Below are positions 1 through 11,166 of a stretch of 64,000 nt of DNA, in pieces (within the stretch, counting starts at the first letter, position 1; the number at the start of each line of letters is the position of its first letter). The stretch spans positions 1 to 64,000 of the forward strand of contig LLEY01000204.1 in assembly GCA_001414485.1 (NCBI GenBank), in the 5' to 3' direction. Made by a program: the position numbers and the translations under genes. The notes under the pieces were generated by a model that did not search any database, was not told the origin of the DNA, and saw only the letters and a program-made list of their open reading frames with translations. Source of the DNA: Calycina herbarum (Eukaryota; Ascomycota; Leotiomycetes; Helotiales; Pezizellaceae).

Positions 1-1
1 G

Positions 2-90
2 GGGAGGAGGGATGGGGGGCAGATTGTTTTTAGGGATGCGCATATTTCTATTACTGATGGGCCTGTGGTGCAGTTTCGTAGACGGATGTG
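2..90 (+). CDS. possible 3' end of a gene cut by the window edge
   Basis: An open frame enters from the left edge and stops at a TGA at 88-90. Its last residues (DAHISITDGP, then a basic end) read like ordinary protein rather than noise. The fragment is under 30 codons and no domain can be recognised. It may equally be chance. Confidence 0.22.
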
Positions 91-206
91 AGGGTGTTGT
101 TGCTTCGGGGGAGAGTAGAGTTGGGGGTGTTTACGCGATGATTTAGAGATACCCGATAATAGTTGATCTATTATTTCTATTTCTGTTCTGCTTGTTATTA
201 CGCTTA

Positions 207-608
207 TTACGACAGTTTTGACTTTGGAAGGATAATCTGTAGAACTGATTTCAACATCTTCAGCGATAAGTGATCTCCTTTCCTGTGTCGCTCCTTCCCC
301 TCTAGAAATATTCGGGACGAATCAAAGTTCAGGAATTCATGGTGGTGGTGCTCGTCGCAGTCTTCTTCCTCTTCCAAACTACAACAATTCTTCTCCATCG
401 TCGACACAACCCCAAAATCGGCGTTGGCAGGCTCGAGATGGGGTGCGAAAGAGGGGAACTGAAGTCGTTCAATCAGAAACCACAACTCACGAAGCCCTTG
501 CATCACCCCTTCACGGTTGTGATAACTCGAACTAGTCTTTTCCAGGTCAAGATTTAAGAAACTGCATCCCCAATTCAAACTTCGCGCATCCCAAACCTCC
601 GAAGACAC
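207..608 (-). CDS. hypothetical protein, 133 aa
   Basis: An uninterrupted frame on the minus strand, from ATG at 608 to a stop at 207. The product would be soluble, with an acidic run (EEEEDCDEHHHH) in its middle and no signal peptide or membrane segment. I do not recognise a family. It lies upstream of nothing obvious and is separated by about 1 kb of non-coding DNA from the oxidoreductase gene that ends at 1674. Only the length of the open frame supports it, so it may not be a gene. Confidence 0.25.
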   Translation of the reverse strand: MSSEVWDARSLNWGCSFLNLDLEKTSSSYHNREGVMQGLRELWFLIERLQFPSFAPHLEPANADFGVVSTMEKNCCSLEEEEDCDEHHHHEFLNFDSSRIFLEGKERHRKGDHLSLKMLKSVLQIILPKSKLS

Positions 609-1673
609 CCACTCCCGAATTGTCTCGAGTCATTCTCACGCACCTTGAACCTCAGCGTAACAATAGACAGTCTGGCACAACGAGGAGCAATCGTTGTTGG
701 AATCATACGGCACATTGATCGTGGTATGAGGCCTTTGTATAAGGGGGTTGCATGTCCCAGAAACCCGTGAGTGCGCGGTTGCGCCTCTCCAAAGTCGTGA
801 AGATGTTACCTAGCTGGCAAGTGCTCGCTGTGATACCGTGGCTGAGAAGGACTATATTCAAGTTTCCTCCATTGGGCTGGAGGCATACTGAGGGGACGGC
901 AAAAGTTTGATGTCCCAATCTTGATCGCAGAAGCCACCCCTCATAGATGAGGAATTGAGAAGCAGGATACTCCAAAGAACCTCTTGAGCGAGCTTCCTGT
1001 GCTTACTTATCTGGATTTGTACTTTGTAGCTCTGCTCTTGCGCTTTTGTTTTATTGTTTGGAAAATGGTACCGAGGACCCCATCAGAGAATACAGGGCAG
1101 TGTGCTGTAATGCCCTGTAATCATGTCCTGAAGCCTCAATCTGACATTGGCGCGGCATTTCAGTTGACCCTCCCTCGCCTCCCTGTAGATCAGGTCCACG
1201 TGCCTTGCTAGTGGCTCACTTGCAACTATGGCTTCAGGGCACCTCAAGCATGCTGATTACTTCAGGGTATCGACGCCTTTTACAGGGAGGTTGGCGAATC
1301 TGAAGCCTCTAGGGAACTTCAGCGGGGCATTACGAGTACAGCGCACTGCATCCATACTTTTGATGGCTTCGGCGTCCTCTCGACTATTACTTCATTCTGC
1401 AAGAATTACTAACGCGAGTTAAAAACTTCCAATACTCTAGATGAAGCTTCTTGCGCTTCTATTGATATTTCTATTGTCTTTTTACTATGCGTCGTCTTTA
1501 AGTTATCACGCTGCGTTCTTAACAGAATAGTCGTTAATTATGGTGCCACTTTCAGTGACCACTATGAGGCGTCCTCTGTTTTTCTTTCATGTCAATGTAT
1601 TCATGTTTTAGATGGTCAGTATACATTCTCCAGCGAAGATATGAATTCGTCTAAAGTATTTCTCCCCGTGTGT
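609..1673. other. intergenic, nothing recognised
   Basis: Only short unconvincing open frames on both strands. No repeat, RNA gene or RIP-like composition was seen. Confidence 0.5.
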
Positions 1674-3586
1674 CTACTTGCCTGTCTTACAGAGTCTTCC
1701 ATCTGCAGCTGTTGTCCACGTCTCACTTCCTACAGCTGTTGGGCCCCAGAAGATGCCATTTGGATCATACTTCTTCTTGATAGACACAAGCTTTGGGTAA
1801 TTTGGCCCATAAAATTCCTCCTGCCAGTCTGGACGATTGAAGCTGGCCTCGTTGAGATAAGCTGCGGGGTTTGGGGATAGATTGTCCAAAGCGGGGTCGA
1901 GGATGTTGGTGATGGTTTGTTGGTCGATAAGATTTGCGGTCATGTTATTGCGGTTGTACATGCTGGTTTACTCTGTTAGTCTATTTTCATATAAACTTTT
2001 TGACATTGGAAACTTTGAAAAGGGGGGCAGAGGAAAACTGACGTTCCAAGGAAGGCTAAGAACAAGGAGTCGCGCCAGCCTGGATGGACGGAGTTGGCGA
2101 AAAGGGGAGGTTTGCTGACATCCATTGATACCCCAGCTATGATACCGCCATGATTGATGATAGACTTCAGAGCCGCGGCGAGGGTGTCAGAAGATCTATC
2201 CGTTTCTACTAACAATTTAGGAACAATACTGCCCCCAAGGTTGAATTTGGTGATGTTCATCTCCGGATTCAATGCCTTGAAAGCGTCTTGAAAGGCGGGA
2301 AAATCTCGTGAAGTCAAGGAGTATGGAATATGCCTTTCAGTGAGCGCGCTGAGAGTGGGCTCCAAAAGTTGCTCGAAGTCTTGGGCTGTCCCATCTGGGA
2401 AGTATGCTTGTGGCATGTGAAACATATTTCCTGGTAAAAGTTGCCAGTATAGAGTCGCACCCGCTTTGAGGATGGATGGCATATTGATGAGGAATGCTTG
2501 TACCACTTCCCAGTAAGCATCCGAGGGTTCAAGGAACGTTAGTGTTAAGCCTGCTGTTGGCATTTTTTTATGAAGTCGTGTTGTCATGGAAAGCACTGCG
2601 CCATATGTGCCCCCGCCACCTCCGGAAAGACCCCAATATAAGTCTGTGTTTTCATGCGGGGTTGCTGTGAGAAGCTCTCCATTCTGATACAAGTTAGTTA
2701 CGATACGCCACTGACACGAACAAAGAAGCGATACATAGTGGACTGAGAATTGAAAAGGGGGGTTTAGCGAGGTGGACCTACTCCAGTCACCACTTCCCAC
2801 TCCAGAACCTGGTCGGCTGCAAGACCAAACTTCGATGCAAGTGGGCTAGTTCCACCGCCCTGAGTATATCCACCTGCAATCCCAACAGTAGGGCAATCAC
2901 CCTCCACTACCACCAACCCCTCCGCGTTTGCCGCTGCTTGTGCTTCGGCAGCTTGAACCCCAGCCCCTACCTTCATAGCTTTGCCACTATAAAAAGACGA
3001 TTCATAGTCCAAGATCTCAATATCCTTAATATAATGAGTCCACAAAGCAAGAGCCCCAGCACCAGTAGATTTCCCCATATAATCATGACCCGTATTCCGA
3101 ATCACCAGTCTTATATTATATTTCGTCGCAAACGCGAGAGTTGCGCGATAATCCTCCGCACCTGAAGCTTTCACGGCGTAACGGATATAACTACCCACTA
3201 TACAGGGTGCTTCGCGGGGTGTGAAGGGATCGCAACTTAGGTTTGCGAATATGGGTGCCATGGGGGAATGGGTGGTTGAATCGTGGTTCGGGACGTGGCC
3301 AGTTGGCTTGGATTTCGGCGCACTTTTCTACATCGAAACTGATCCCTGGGAAGGTATCGTGACATGGGCTGGCGAGGGGGATTGTTTCTATTAATCGACC
3401 TCCGACGGTGTTGTTGAATGAATCCCATGTGGAGGGGGAAGGCCAACAGGTATCACCGGGGAAGCAGCGACATGAGGTTTGAAATGGTGTGTATTTTGAG
3501 TTTGCGAGGAATATTGAGGCTGTTAGGATGAGGATGGATGTCCATACAACCAGCTGTAAAGGGGTTCTTGTTGAATATTTAGCCAT
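1674..3586 (-). CDS. secreted FAD-linked oxidoreductase, berberine-bridge (BBE) type, with one frame break
   Basis: The model is 3586-2782, 2683-2043 and 1962-1674. Both introns have clean borders (98 bp and 80 bp, with ACTAAC or CTAAC branch sites). It starts MAKYSTRT with a hydrophobic leader typical of secretion. The PCMH FAD domain has RNTGHDY, whose His attaches FAD in this family, and GDCPTVGIAGGYTQGGG, whose Cys is the second flavin link, so a bicovalent flavin is expected. GLSGGGGGTYG follows. The BBE domain near the C-terminus has YLNEASF, RPDWQ and YDPNGIFWG. Such enzymes oxidise alcohols, sugars or secondary metabolites outside the cell. At 3262-3266 a run of five C on the coding strand puts exon 1 one base out of frame. 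Without one C the frame runs through PFP-MAPIF and the model is exactly 577 codons plus stop. It is either a young pseudogene or a sequencing slip. Family confidence is high; substrate unknown. Confidence 0.88.
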
Positions 3587-3952
3587 CTTTTTTATGAAGT
3601 GATTGGAGTTGGCCGTTGTCAGAAGAGAATACGATCTTACTTATAATACATATTAAACCCCCTGGCCACATAAAAACCGGGGTCTACTCGGCAGCTCGGT
3701 ATATCCTGTTATGGTTAGCCAAAGATGACGATGAGTGTTGGTAATATGAGATGTTGGTGTTTGTTGGTAATCCATTGGCGAGCACTGTACGTACATCAAG
3801 AACATCAATGTAACCACAATTGTGGAACCTAGCTATAAAAAACTGTAAACAGACTTAATTTATGGCCTGAGTATAGCCACAAAACAAAGACACACATCAG
3901 CCACTTTCTTTAAACCACCTCAATCCCAGGCGCCATACCAAATTGGTCCTGT
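3587..3952. other. intergenic between the oxidoreductase and the HET-NACHT gene
   Basis: This is AT-rich sequence without coding potential. It holds the promoter side of the oxidoreductase (start at 3586) and the 3' side of the NLR-like gene, both of which are on the minus strand. Confidence 0.5.
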
Positions 3953-4315
3953 CTACATATGGGAACACCCAAAACAACCTACATGCTCTCTACCTGAATT
4001 TGACGCAATCTTCTCATTCAGTTTTCGGTATATTTCAACCATTCCATGGAAAGAAGTTTTCTCTGAGATTCCATCAACATCGTTCTTCTGCACAACTATA
4101 TACCCTTTATTCGTAAGCCATTGCACGCCGTCGTCCACTTCTTTACCCTCTAAGAGCTCATTTATTTTTCTGCGTTCTACATTTTCAATATCGATCGTGC
4201 AATCTCTCTCTGATGCTAGTGACTCTGGCCAGCCTAAAATATTGTTTATAGCATCGGAGTCTTCGCCATCTACTCCATACACAACATCTTGATCGAAATA
4301 CAAAAGTATCTTGCG
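3953..4315 (-). other. in-frame open extension after the TAG of the HET-NACHT gene (121 codons)
   Basis: Directly after the TAG at 4316-4318 the same frame stays open for 121 codons, to a stop at 3953. The translated text is rich in Asp, Glu and Lys (for example LLYFDQDVVYG, IENVERRKINELLEG) and looks like a real soluble C-terminus. No ATG starts it and no splice pair removing the stop is apparent. The simplest reading is a CAG-to-TAG nonsense change that cut off the end of the NLR-like protein. Stop-codon readthrough or an unrecognised intron are alternatives. Confidence 0.5.
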
Positions 4316-7300
4316 CTACGCCTTTGAAAAGTGAAACTGAGATTCAGTTTTCAAAAAGCTTGAAGGAACTTTGTACCCGCCATCTCCAAGCTGAGATAAA
4401 ATGACGTCGACGCAGTTCCTCTCAGTAATTAAATAAAAACTTGTAAAATCGTTGTCCTTTTTGTAGCCCCCGCGGCGAATTGGGCGTGTCTTTTCGGTTT
4501 CAGTTCGGTGGTGACAGTCCGCCGAACTGCCATCGTAGGAGACAAATTTCTGTCCAAGATCAGCACCAGCCTTGACGAATTTCTGCAGCATGCATTCAAG
4601 GAATTTGCGATTCTCCCTCCAAAACTTACGCCCCGCTTCAAAGTAGTGATGAAAAAAGCAGCCGAGCACAGGCGTAGGAAAATATAAGATTTGACCTTTG
4701 AATGTGACCGGAACTAGGCCCAGCCAACTAGGATCAGCTCTTTGCTCTAAAAGGTAGGATGCCATGGATTCAGTTCTCGAGGTGGCAGATTGGGTGCAGC
4801 ATAGCAATAGATAATTTCGAACAGCAGCAGAATTCCCGTAGCCGTCCTTGATAAGAAGCGCATGAGATTGTTGAAATCCATATCCAGCGGCAGTTTCGTA
4901 AAAATCAGCCCAGTTATTTTGCCTGCAGATATTCCGGGCTAGTCCGAGAAGTTCAAACTCTTGCTCTTGTGACAATAGAGGATCCATATCGAGCATATAC
5001 GCCATCGTCGAGTTGTGATATACCACTTTGGTAGAAAACTTTTCTTGGAGACATCGAGCTTGAAGTACGCGGAATTTGCGTTCCGAAAGTGGCGTTTCGT
5101 CAATATCCAACAACTTATTGTTCGTGTCGAGAAAAAATTCCCTTGCGCTGCTGTGAATAAAAGCTACCCTAGTAGAACGCCATGGAATCTCTATGTCCCT
5201 TGATAAAATTTTGTCTATGTCTCGCTGCGAATCCGAATCCGAAATCACTTCTAGGAGACCCGCACACCGAGAAGCCAATCTCTGGTTGAACTCAAGTAGA
5301 ATGGGTTTCAAGTCTACCGGAGACGTTAACGCGAGAATCGTATCGCGGAGTTCCGGTTGAAATGCGATCATACAATCAAAGAGGTTCTCGTCCCCCATTC
5401 TGGTCATGGTGAGAAAAACGTTGAAGTACAATGCCGCTGTCTTTTGGAAGCCATGTCGGTCCTCGCCAAGCCTTTCGAGCATATTCTCATAAAGTTCTTC
5501 AATCTTGCGTGGGAGCTTACCAAGTCGGTCCATTAGCTCATCCCAACGATCCCCGCTAGCTATACCCCTCTGTAAACTTTGAAGAGCAACAGATACCCAA
5601 AGGAATACACCGTCCGCCTTTTGAACCACCTCCTCGATAAACCGGTCTTCAGTGGCATCTGTAAAGTTGAAAGAGTATCTGGTTTGCACAAAGTCTCTTG
5701 CGTAGGCGTCTACATCTTGTCTTGTTAAATCTTGGAGCTGGAGTATCGGACATGCATTGAGATGCAAGCGAAAAGCAGGCTCTGGACGGCTCGATACACA
5801 AATCTTGACACTATTACCACACGCAGATGCCATGTCTTCAATAAATTGGAGGAGATAGTATGGGCCTTTGAAATCAGAAGAGCCTTGATCAGGGTCGATT
5901 TCGTCCAGTCCGTCAATAAATATACAAACTGGTTTCTTTTGCAGTGTTAAAGAGTAAAGAAGAACCTCTTCTAAAGAGTCTATGGACCAATCATTGGTAT
6001 TCTCCCTTTTGGACAAGTTGGGCCATTTCACCAAAACATCTTCCAGAATAGCACGATTCCCGTGGAAGATCTGATAGACCAAGGAGCAGAGTAGACCTGT
6101 AAGGCTTCGCTGTACCTCGCTTCCAGAACTCCAGATAAAGTAGGAGTAGATTGCGTGATCCGGGGCCCGTTGGTTAAGGAACTTCATTGTTTCTTTAGAA
6201 TCGAGAATAAACTTCATCAATGTGCTTTTTCCAGACCCAGCCTTTCCGCGGATCCAATATACTTTGTCGCTGCTGCCGCTAAGCCATTCTGCAAAGCTGT
6301 CCCATGGTTGTTGGCCTTCTGGGTCAAAGATCCAGGCGAATGTCTTCGTATGGCGTTTGGCAATTTCATTCATCCGTCTGTTCATATCATGGTGGCGTAG
6401 GCTACGGAGAACTTGGTCCAATTGAGCTTTGGATTTTCTATCGTTCTGGGCCTTCCATATGGGTACCTTAGACCGCAACAATTGCTCGACATCTCTTGTG
6501 TTTAATGTTGTGATCACAATTTCCTCATCTCGATCTGCCAAGCGCCGACCGAGGGTTTCATCATGAGCTGTGGCAATCATGAAGGTGTTGGCGCTCGAAG
6601 GCAGAAAGTTGCTAATAAGTGGATTGTTTGTCGTTTCTGATGCTGAGCCCGATTCAAACAATAAATCAAGATTGTCCGTGTTATCCAGAATAAGAAGCCA
6701 TGGCCCATTCGTGGGGTCGCTTAGACAATTCTGGACTATTGTGAGAAAATTGTTCTTTGAATTTTCCGAGGTTGGTATACCCATTTCTGCTGCAATATCT
6801 CTATAGGCGTGCTCAAAGCAAGCAAAAGTCCTGGCGTTTTTGCAAAAAATGTGACCCTCGGAATATTGATTCCTCCATCTAGTGCGGTATGCGTTCGCAA
6901 TTTGACATGCTCTTTTCGTGTGTTAGCAATGCTAGTTATGAATCGAAGGAACACTTACTTGAGTCCTCCAGTTACACATAAAACCACCTGGTGATGTAGC
7001 TCCAGCTGGTTCGTTAGATCCTGTATAAGTATCTCTCGTTCATGGTGCTCCGCCTCTTTCCGAAGCCTCCCAAAGGCATTCTGCTTTCCTTCGCCATATA
7101 TAAGCGGCAGAAAGACATCACACATTCCCAATAAACAATAGGCCAAATCTTCTTCGTATCTGGTGTTTCTTCTCTTCACCCATGACATACGTTGCTCAAT
7201 ACCGAACTTCGATATAACAAATTGCTGAAGAGCCTCGACTGGTATCTCTGTTATCTCGTGTATAACGCTTCCAAGAGATAACTTGTCGCCAATTTGCTTA

Positions 7301-7887
7301 TAATCAGCGGAGAAGAATTCGACCGACGAAGGGGCAATGAGCTCTTGTAGTGTCCATCCTCGGGTAAACCTAATCCCAGGATATCAGAGTCAGTTTATTA
7401 CCTCTTTGAGAAACCTTTGAGAGTTGTCTAGGGGGTAAAGAAAAACTAGTTTCTGAATCTTCAGGGAATTTGAGGCTTACCAACGAGACGCCCGAAATGC
7501 CGGTTCAAAGTCGAGATCCAGACCGATTTCGGTAGTACCATCAGAAAGCGAGACATCTGGGAGAAGAACATAACACTTCGCGGCGTTTCGATACCATTTG
7601 AACATCGAATTGATGGATAGTTGAAGTTCAACGCCATCCTCCTTGTTGATACAACAAGTATCGACCCAAAAATATTCGAGACCATCGTTGGCAGCCTGCT
7701 CTCCACAGAAACGAATTTTTTGATACCCAGCCTTAGACTTGCCAGAACCATCGATCAATTCCTGGAAGGTAACTTCTTGATTATCAGAACCCCAGGTGTG
7801 GGATAAAATTGCGTAAGGAGGGAGATTGTTGTGGTCGTGATGATAAGCGAGGCTAATGTCGCCGTCAAGCCGCTTTAAGAGACGCAT
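4316..7887 (-). CDS. HET / NB-ARC / NACHT NLR-like protein (heterokaryon incompatibility type), 1137 aa
   Basis: Exons are 7887-7481, 7369-6959 and 6911-4316. The introns are 111 and 47 bp, start GTAAGC and GTAAGT, and the lengths sum to 1138 codons. The HET domain (about residues 20-215) shows YAILSHTWG, FWVDTCCINK, GWTLQELIAP, and EEDLAYCLLGMCDV then PLIYGEGK. An NB-ARC-like domain follows (about 255-445): its Walker A reads GGLKACQIA, lacking the Gly-Lys-Thr of active loops, while Walker B (WLLILDNTDN) is kept. A NACHT domain then begins at about residue 490, with an intact P-loop GKAGSGKST (495-503), Walker B CIFIDGLDEID (about 602-612) and CVSSRPE. The C-terminal region resembles the helical domain that usually follows NACHT in fungi (DUF7791-like). 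In fungi such proteins recognise nonself and trigger cell death. The frame stops at a TAG that may be secondary. Confidence 0.87.
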
Positions 7888-9434
7888 TTTGACACAGATG
7901 AACTCTCGAAAGACGACGAGAGTCGAGAGGAAGAATGCTCCAGATGAGATGGTTCAAATCCAGGTCCGTACACCAGACAAGCACGCCGAAAGATGAAAGA
8001 GCTTTGAGTGAGGCTGTACAGCTGTACAGCCATGAGCCTGATAGCCTGATCGCAAGCGCCGGTGTAAATGTTATGCCATGCAAGGCCAACGAATCACAAA
8101 AAATGAGGCGTCAAGGAGGGAGTAGCACGTGATCTCACCACTAAAGAATTTCACCAAGCGACACTTGAACAAAGTTAGAGAAATGTTCAAGCACTTCTGC
8201 TTCCTCCCAGGCGAAGCTGTTATTGCAGGTTTTGTGGGGTTTTGGCGAATTTTCATGGAGAGTCACTTCGCCTACCACAGTTCTTCGGATATCTATACAA
8301 CGATAAACCGTTCGGGCTTTTATAACCCTGACTGTAGTAAGATCACCAGGCTTCGGGTCTAATTTTAGATACTAATTCATTATTTCATAATTGGTTTATC
8401 TGGGCATTTCTGCTCGCATCTAATATTAACTCTGAATTAATGGTTTCGACAGGGACGAAGTACAACCAAGATTACTTGGTTACTGAAACTGAAAACACTC
8501 TCGTGGATGAGCGTTGAATGAGAACCTGGGTGGATCTGTTGGGGGAGGGGAGAAACTTTGTCAACCTCAAGGTCGAGGTGTCTTCAATAAGAGGGAAGGA
8601 GCAACCTTGGCCTTGTGTCGCGTCTCGAGGTCAAGCCGTTGATGAGGGAAGGAGCGATCGCGCAAGCTCGCCAGCACATGAGGCTGGGAAAATACCAACT
8701 TCTCCTCGCCCCTCGGTGCCATACCGTTAATCAGTCCTGTAATTTCATGACAGGCTCGCAAGGTATTCCATATTTGCCAGCACTTATTCAGTTATTATTT
8801 CCAACCCGCTTTACACGTTTGGCCATAGCCTCGGCCTCGAGCTCTATGAGTAATAAGAGAGTCAGTCCTAGGAGAATTGAGGATCTTGAAGTTGATTACA
8901 CCAATGAGAGTACTCGTGTAATATTTGTTGTCTGCGATTTGAAGTAATTTCCGCGATCTACTATGGTCCACCAGTTGTGAAAAAGGAGAAATTCCAGCTG
9001 TGACTCGATCAATGCTTTTTCTGAGAGGCTTTTAGCAAGTTCATAAATGATCTTAGACACTTACTTGGTGAATGTGTAGAAGCAGTTTGACGAGGCGGAA
9101 AAAAAAGGAAAACACCAACTGTTTCCCCCCCCCCCCCTAAATAAACGTTAAACCTGAACTTTGCTTTTTTGATGCAACACCCGCACGATTTTAAGGTCCC
9201 CCAGCTGTCAGAAATAACCCTTAACTAGGGGGGGAGAGTAGTATTTTTGAAAACGACCTACCGGGATTTACCATACTACTAGGGTTTTCGCTATAGAAGA
9301 GTCGAAAAAAGAAAAACAATTTGATAAGGGATAAACGAGGAATAGGGCTGAAGAGGCCATCTAGACAAATAAAAGAAAGTGGGGATCAGACTTTCAAAAG
9401 AACTCACATAGGCAATATAATGTGATTTGTTCAA
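7888..9434. other. intergenic upstream of the NLR-like gene
   Basis: About 1.5 kb without a convincing gene. Short frames near 8129-8362 and 8518-8947 have no recognisable content. A run of 13 C lies at 9125-9137. The end near 7888 should hold the promoter of the HET-NACHT gene, but no clear TATA box was identified. Confidence 0.45.
9125..9137 (+). repeat. homopolymer run of 13 C
   Basis: Thirteen consecutive C on the plus strand, in otherwise AT-rich intergenic DNA. It is a likely place for length errors or polymorphism and has no other evident role. Confidence 0.8.
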
Positions 9435-10394
9435 CTAGACTTCCCTATTTCCCTGTTTCGATTTCCAGTCCTCCAATACCTTTGCAACCTTGATATTGCC
9501 CTCCTGTTTTGCATAACCAAATGCATCATTATAATCGTCCATGGCCTCCTTGATATAAGGATCAGCACCTCTCTCCAGCAAGAACTTGACCACCTCATCG
9601 CCGTCTGTTGGATTTCTCGCAGCATAGCATATGGGCGTACCCCAAAAATTGGGCATGGATTCTTCCGAACCGAGCGCGTGTATATCCATTTCATTCACGT
9701 CCAACTTGAGGACATCGACCAAGTATTCCACCATGCGCATCCTCTTTTGAAAATATATCTTTATTTCTTCATCCTTCTTCCTTCTCTCTTCCTTCTTCTT
9801 TTCCTTGTCATTTTTGTCGTCCAGATCCGCGTCTTTCCATACTACCTTCTCTGCTCCAACCCACCCCGCAGCTACATGTAATATCCGACCTTCGAATTCC
9901 GCCCCCTTTTCGAGGAGATAGATGAATGATTCGACTGTCCCCCCAGCTGCCACCGATTGCAGCAGCGGTGGACTTTTGTATGGGTCTACCTCCATCCCAT
10001 TGACCTTTGCACCATGCTCCACACACCAACGAACCAATTCATCGTCACCGCACACTCGTTGCAAGAGGTAGCCACCTACACCCGGGGTCGGGACGTAGGA
10101 TGCGGGTTCATTGAGATCGAAGCCGTGATCGACGAGCAGTTGGAGAAGTTCGATGGAGGCGTTGCGTGCTACTGTCAATGGGTTGAGGCCTTTGGCTGAA
10201 GCTTTTTCTTCCTCGAGGAGATATCGGACCACGGCGATGTTACCGGAATTCATGGCCGTTCTCAGTCCGAAATCGGAGATTTTCTGTCCGATATTGGCGG
10301 CGCGGGCGGCTTCCATTCCCCGGGCTACGATTGTGGTATCGTTTGCTTTGCAACCCCTTTCCACCATCGCTTTCGGGTCTTCGAGAGTTGCCAT
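9435..10394 (-). CDS. ankyrin-repeat protein, 319 aa
   Basis: A single-exon gene with a true ATG (10394-10392, MATLEDPKAM) and a stop at 9435. Ankyrin-type helices recur: GLRTAMNSGNIAVVRYLLEE, NASIELLQLLVDHGFDLNEP, DDELVRWCVEHGAKVNG, FIYLLEKGAEFEGRILHVAA, PICYAARN then EVVKFLLERGADPYIKEA. A highly charged Lys/Glu segment (about residues 190-210, EKKKEERRKKDEE) interrupts the repeats and may be a loop or coiled-coil insert. There is no signal peptide or membrane segment, so the protein is probably cytosolic or nuclear and binds other proteins. It lies next to an NLR-like gene and on the same strand, but 1.5 kb away. Fungal ankyrin proteins of this size are abundant and mostly of unknown function. 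No lesion was seen. Confidence 0.85.
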   Translation of the reverse strand: MATLEDPKAMVERGCKANDTTIVARGMEAARAANIGQKISDFGLRTAMNSGNIAVVRYLLEEEKASAKGLNPLTVARNASIELLQLLVDHGFDLNEPASYVPTPGVGGYLLQRVCGDDELVRWCVEHGAKVNGMEVDPYKSPPLLQSVAAGGTVESFIYLLEKGAEFEGRILHVAAGWVGAEKVVWKDADLDDKNDKEKKKEERRKKDEEIKIYFQKRMRMVEYLVDVLKLDVNEMDIHALGSEESMPNFWGTPICYAARNPTDGDEVVKFLLERGADPYIKEAMDDYNDAFGYAKQEGNIKVAKVLEDWKSKQGNREV

Positions 10395-11166
10395 GTTGTT
10401 GTGAGAATCTCTGGACTTCTGGATCTGTAGATGAGTGGAGTTGTGACCTTGCGAATGAATGGTCGTATGGAATCGTTTTAATCGTCCCTGGCGATTGATT
10501 GCGTGTTGAAGGATCGCAAAGGATGAGCTGAATTACGTCGACGGCAACCAGCCCAATGGAACGATTGTGAGGGCCTGTCGCTGCGCCTTACGGAAGGTCG
10601 GAAGGTCGGAAGGGTGAAGCTTGTTTTTAAAACAAGATATACGATGTGGAAATGAAAATAGAAGGATCGATTCACATCTAAGCGCTGGAGGATGGGTTGT
10701 TTCAACATCGACAACACCAGCCTCACATGAAATATTCGAGTCTCGCAAACGCAAAAATCTTGGTACGCAAAAGAAACACTTTTTTTGTTTCTCGAGCTGG
10801 TGCGAATAAGACGCAGCCTAGTTTCCCCCAAGAGATTCTGATGGGCAAAATACACGCTAAAAGGATCAGTAAGCGCTTGTAGATCGCCCATCCTTTCAAA
10901 TCTCCACATCATTTTAGAGCCTCATCCTGAGACCGATCCTACGCTACAAGCAGCTTCATGGCTCACTCAGCCTTAATCCTTCGCCTGTTTCTACGCCGTA
11001 CACGTTGATGTCAAATTTGTTTCCCAGGAAATCACCCGATTGAGAATTCCATCACTATGTCTTCCGTTTATATTCCCTCTCCCTCTCTCTTCTATTTTCT
11101 TTCCTCTTTAGGGATTCTCCCACTTTCACTCTTTCCTGTTTGAAACTCAAAACAGTCTTTACAATC
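10395..11166. other. divergent intergenic region between the ankyrin and Ser/Thr-rich genes
   Basis: The region separates two divergently transcribed genes and must hold both promoters. Several short frames here are overlapping noise. Its right end is pyrimidine-rich (see the next entry). Confidence 0.5.
11065..11150 (+). promoter_or_regulatory. CT-rich tract before the Ser/Thr-rich secreted protein gene
   Basis: A TATATT-like stretch is followed by an almost uninterrupted C/T tract just upstream of the ATG at 11167. Such pyrimidine tracts commonly mark core promoters and transcription starts in filamentous ascomycetes. The assignment rests on composition and position only. Confidence 0.4.

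Noticed and set aside
8129..8947. Short plus-strand frames upstream of the NLR-like gene
   Set aside because: Composition does not look coding and no domain is recognisable.
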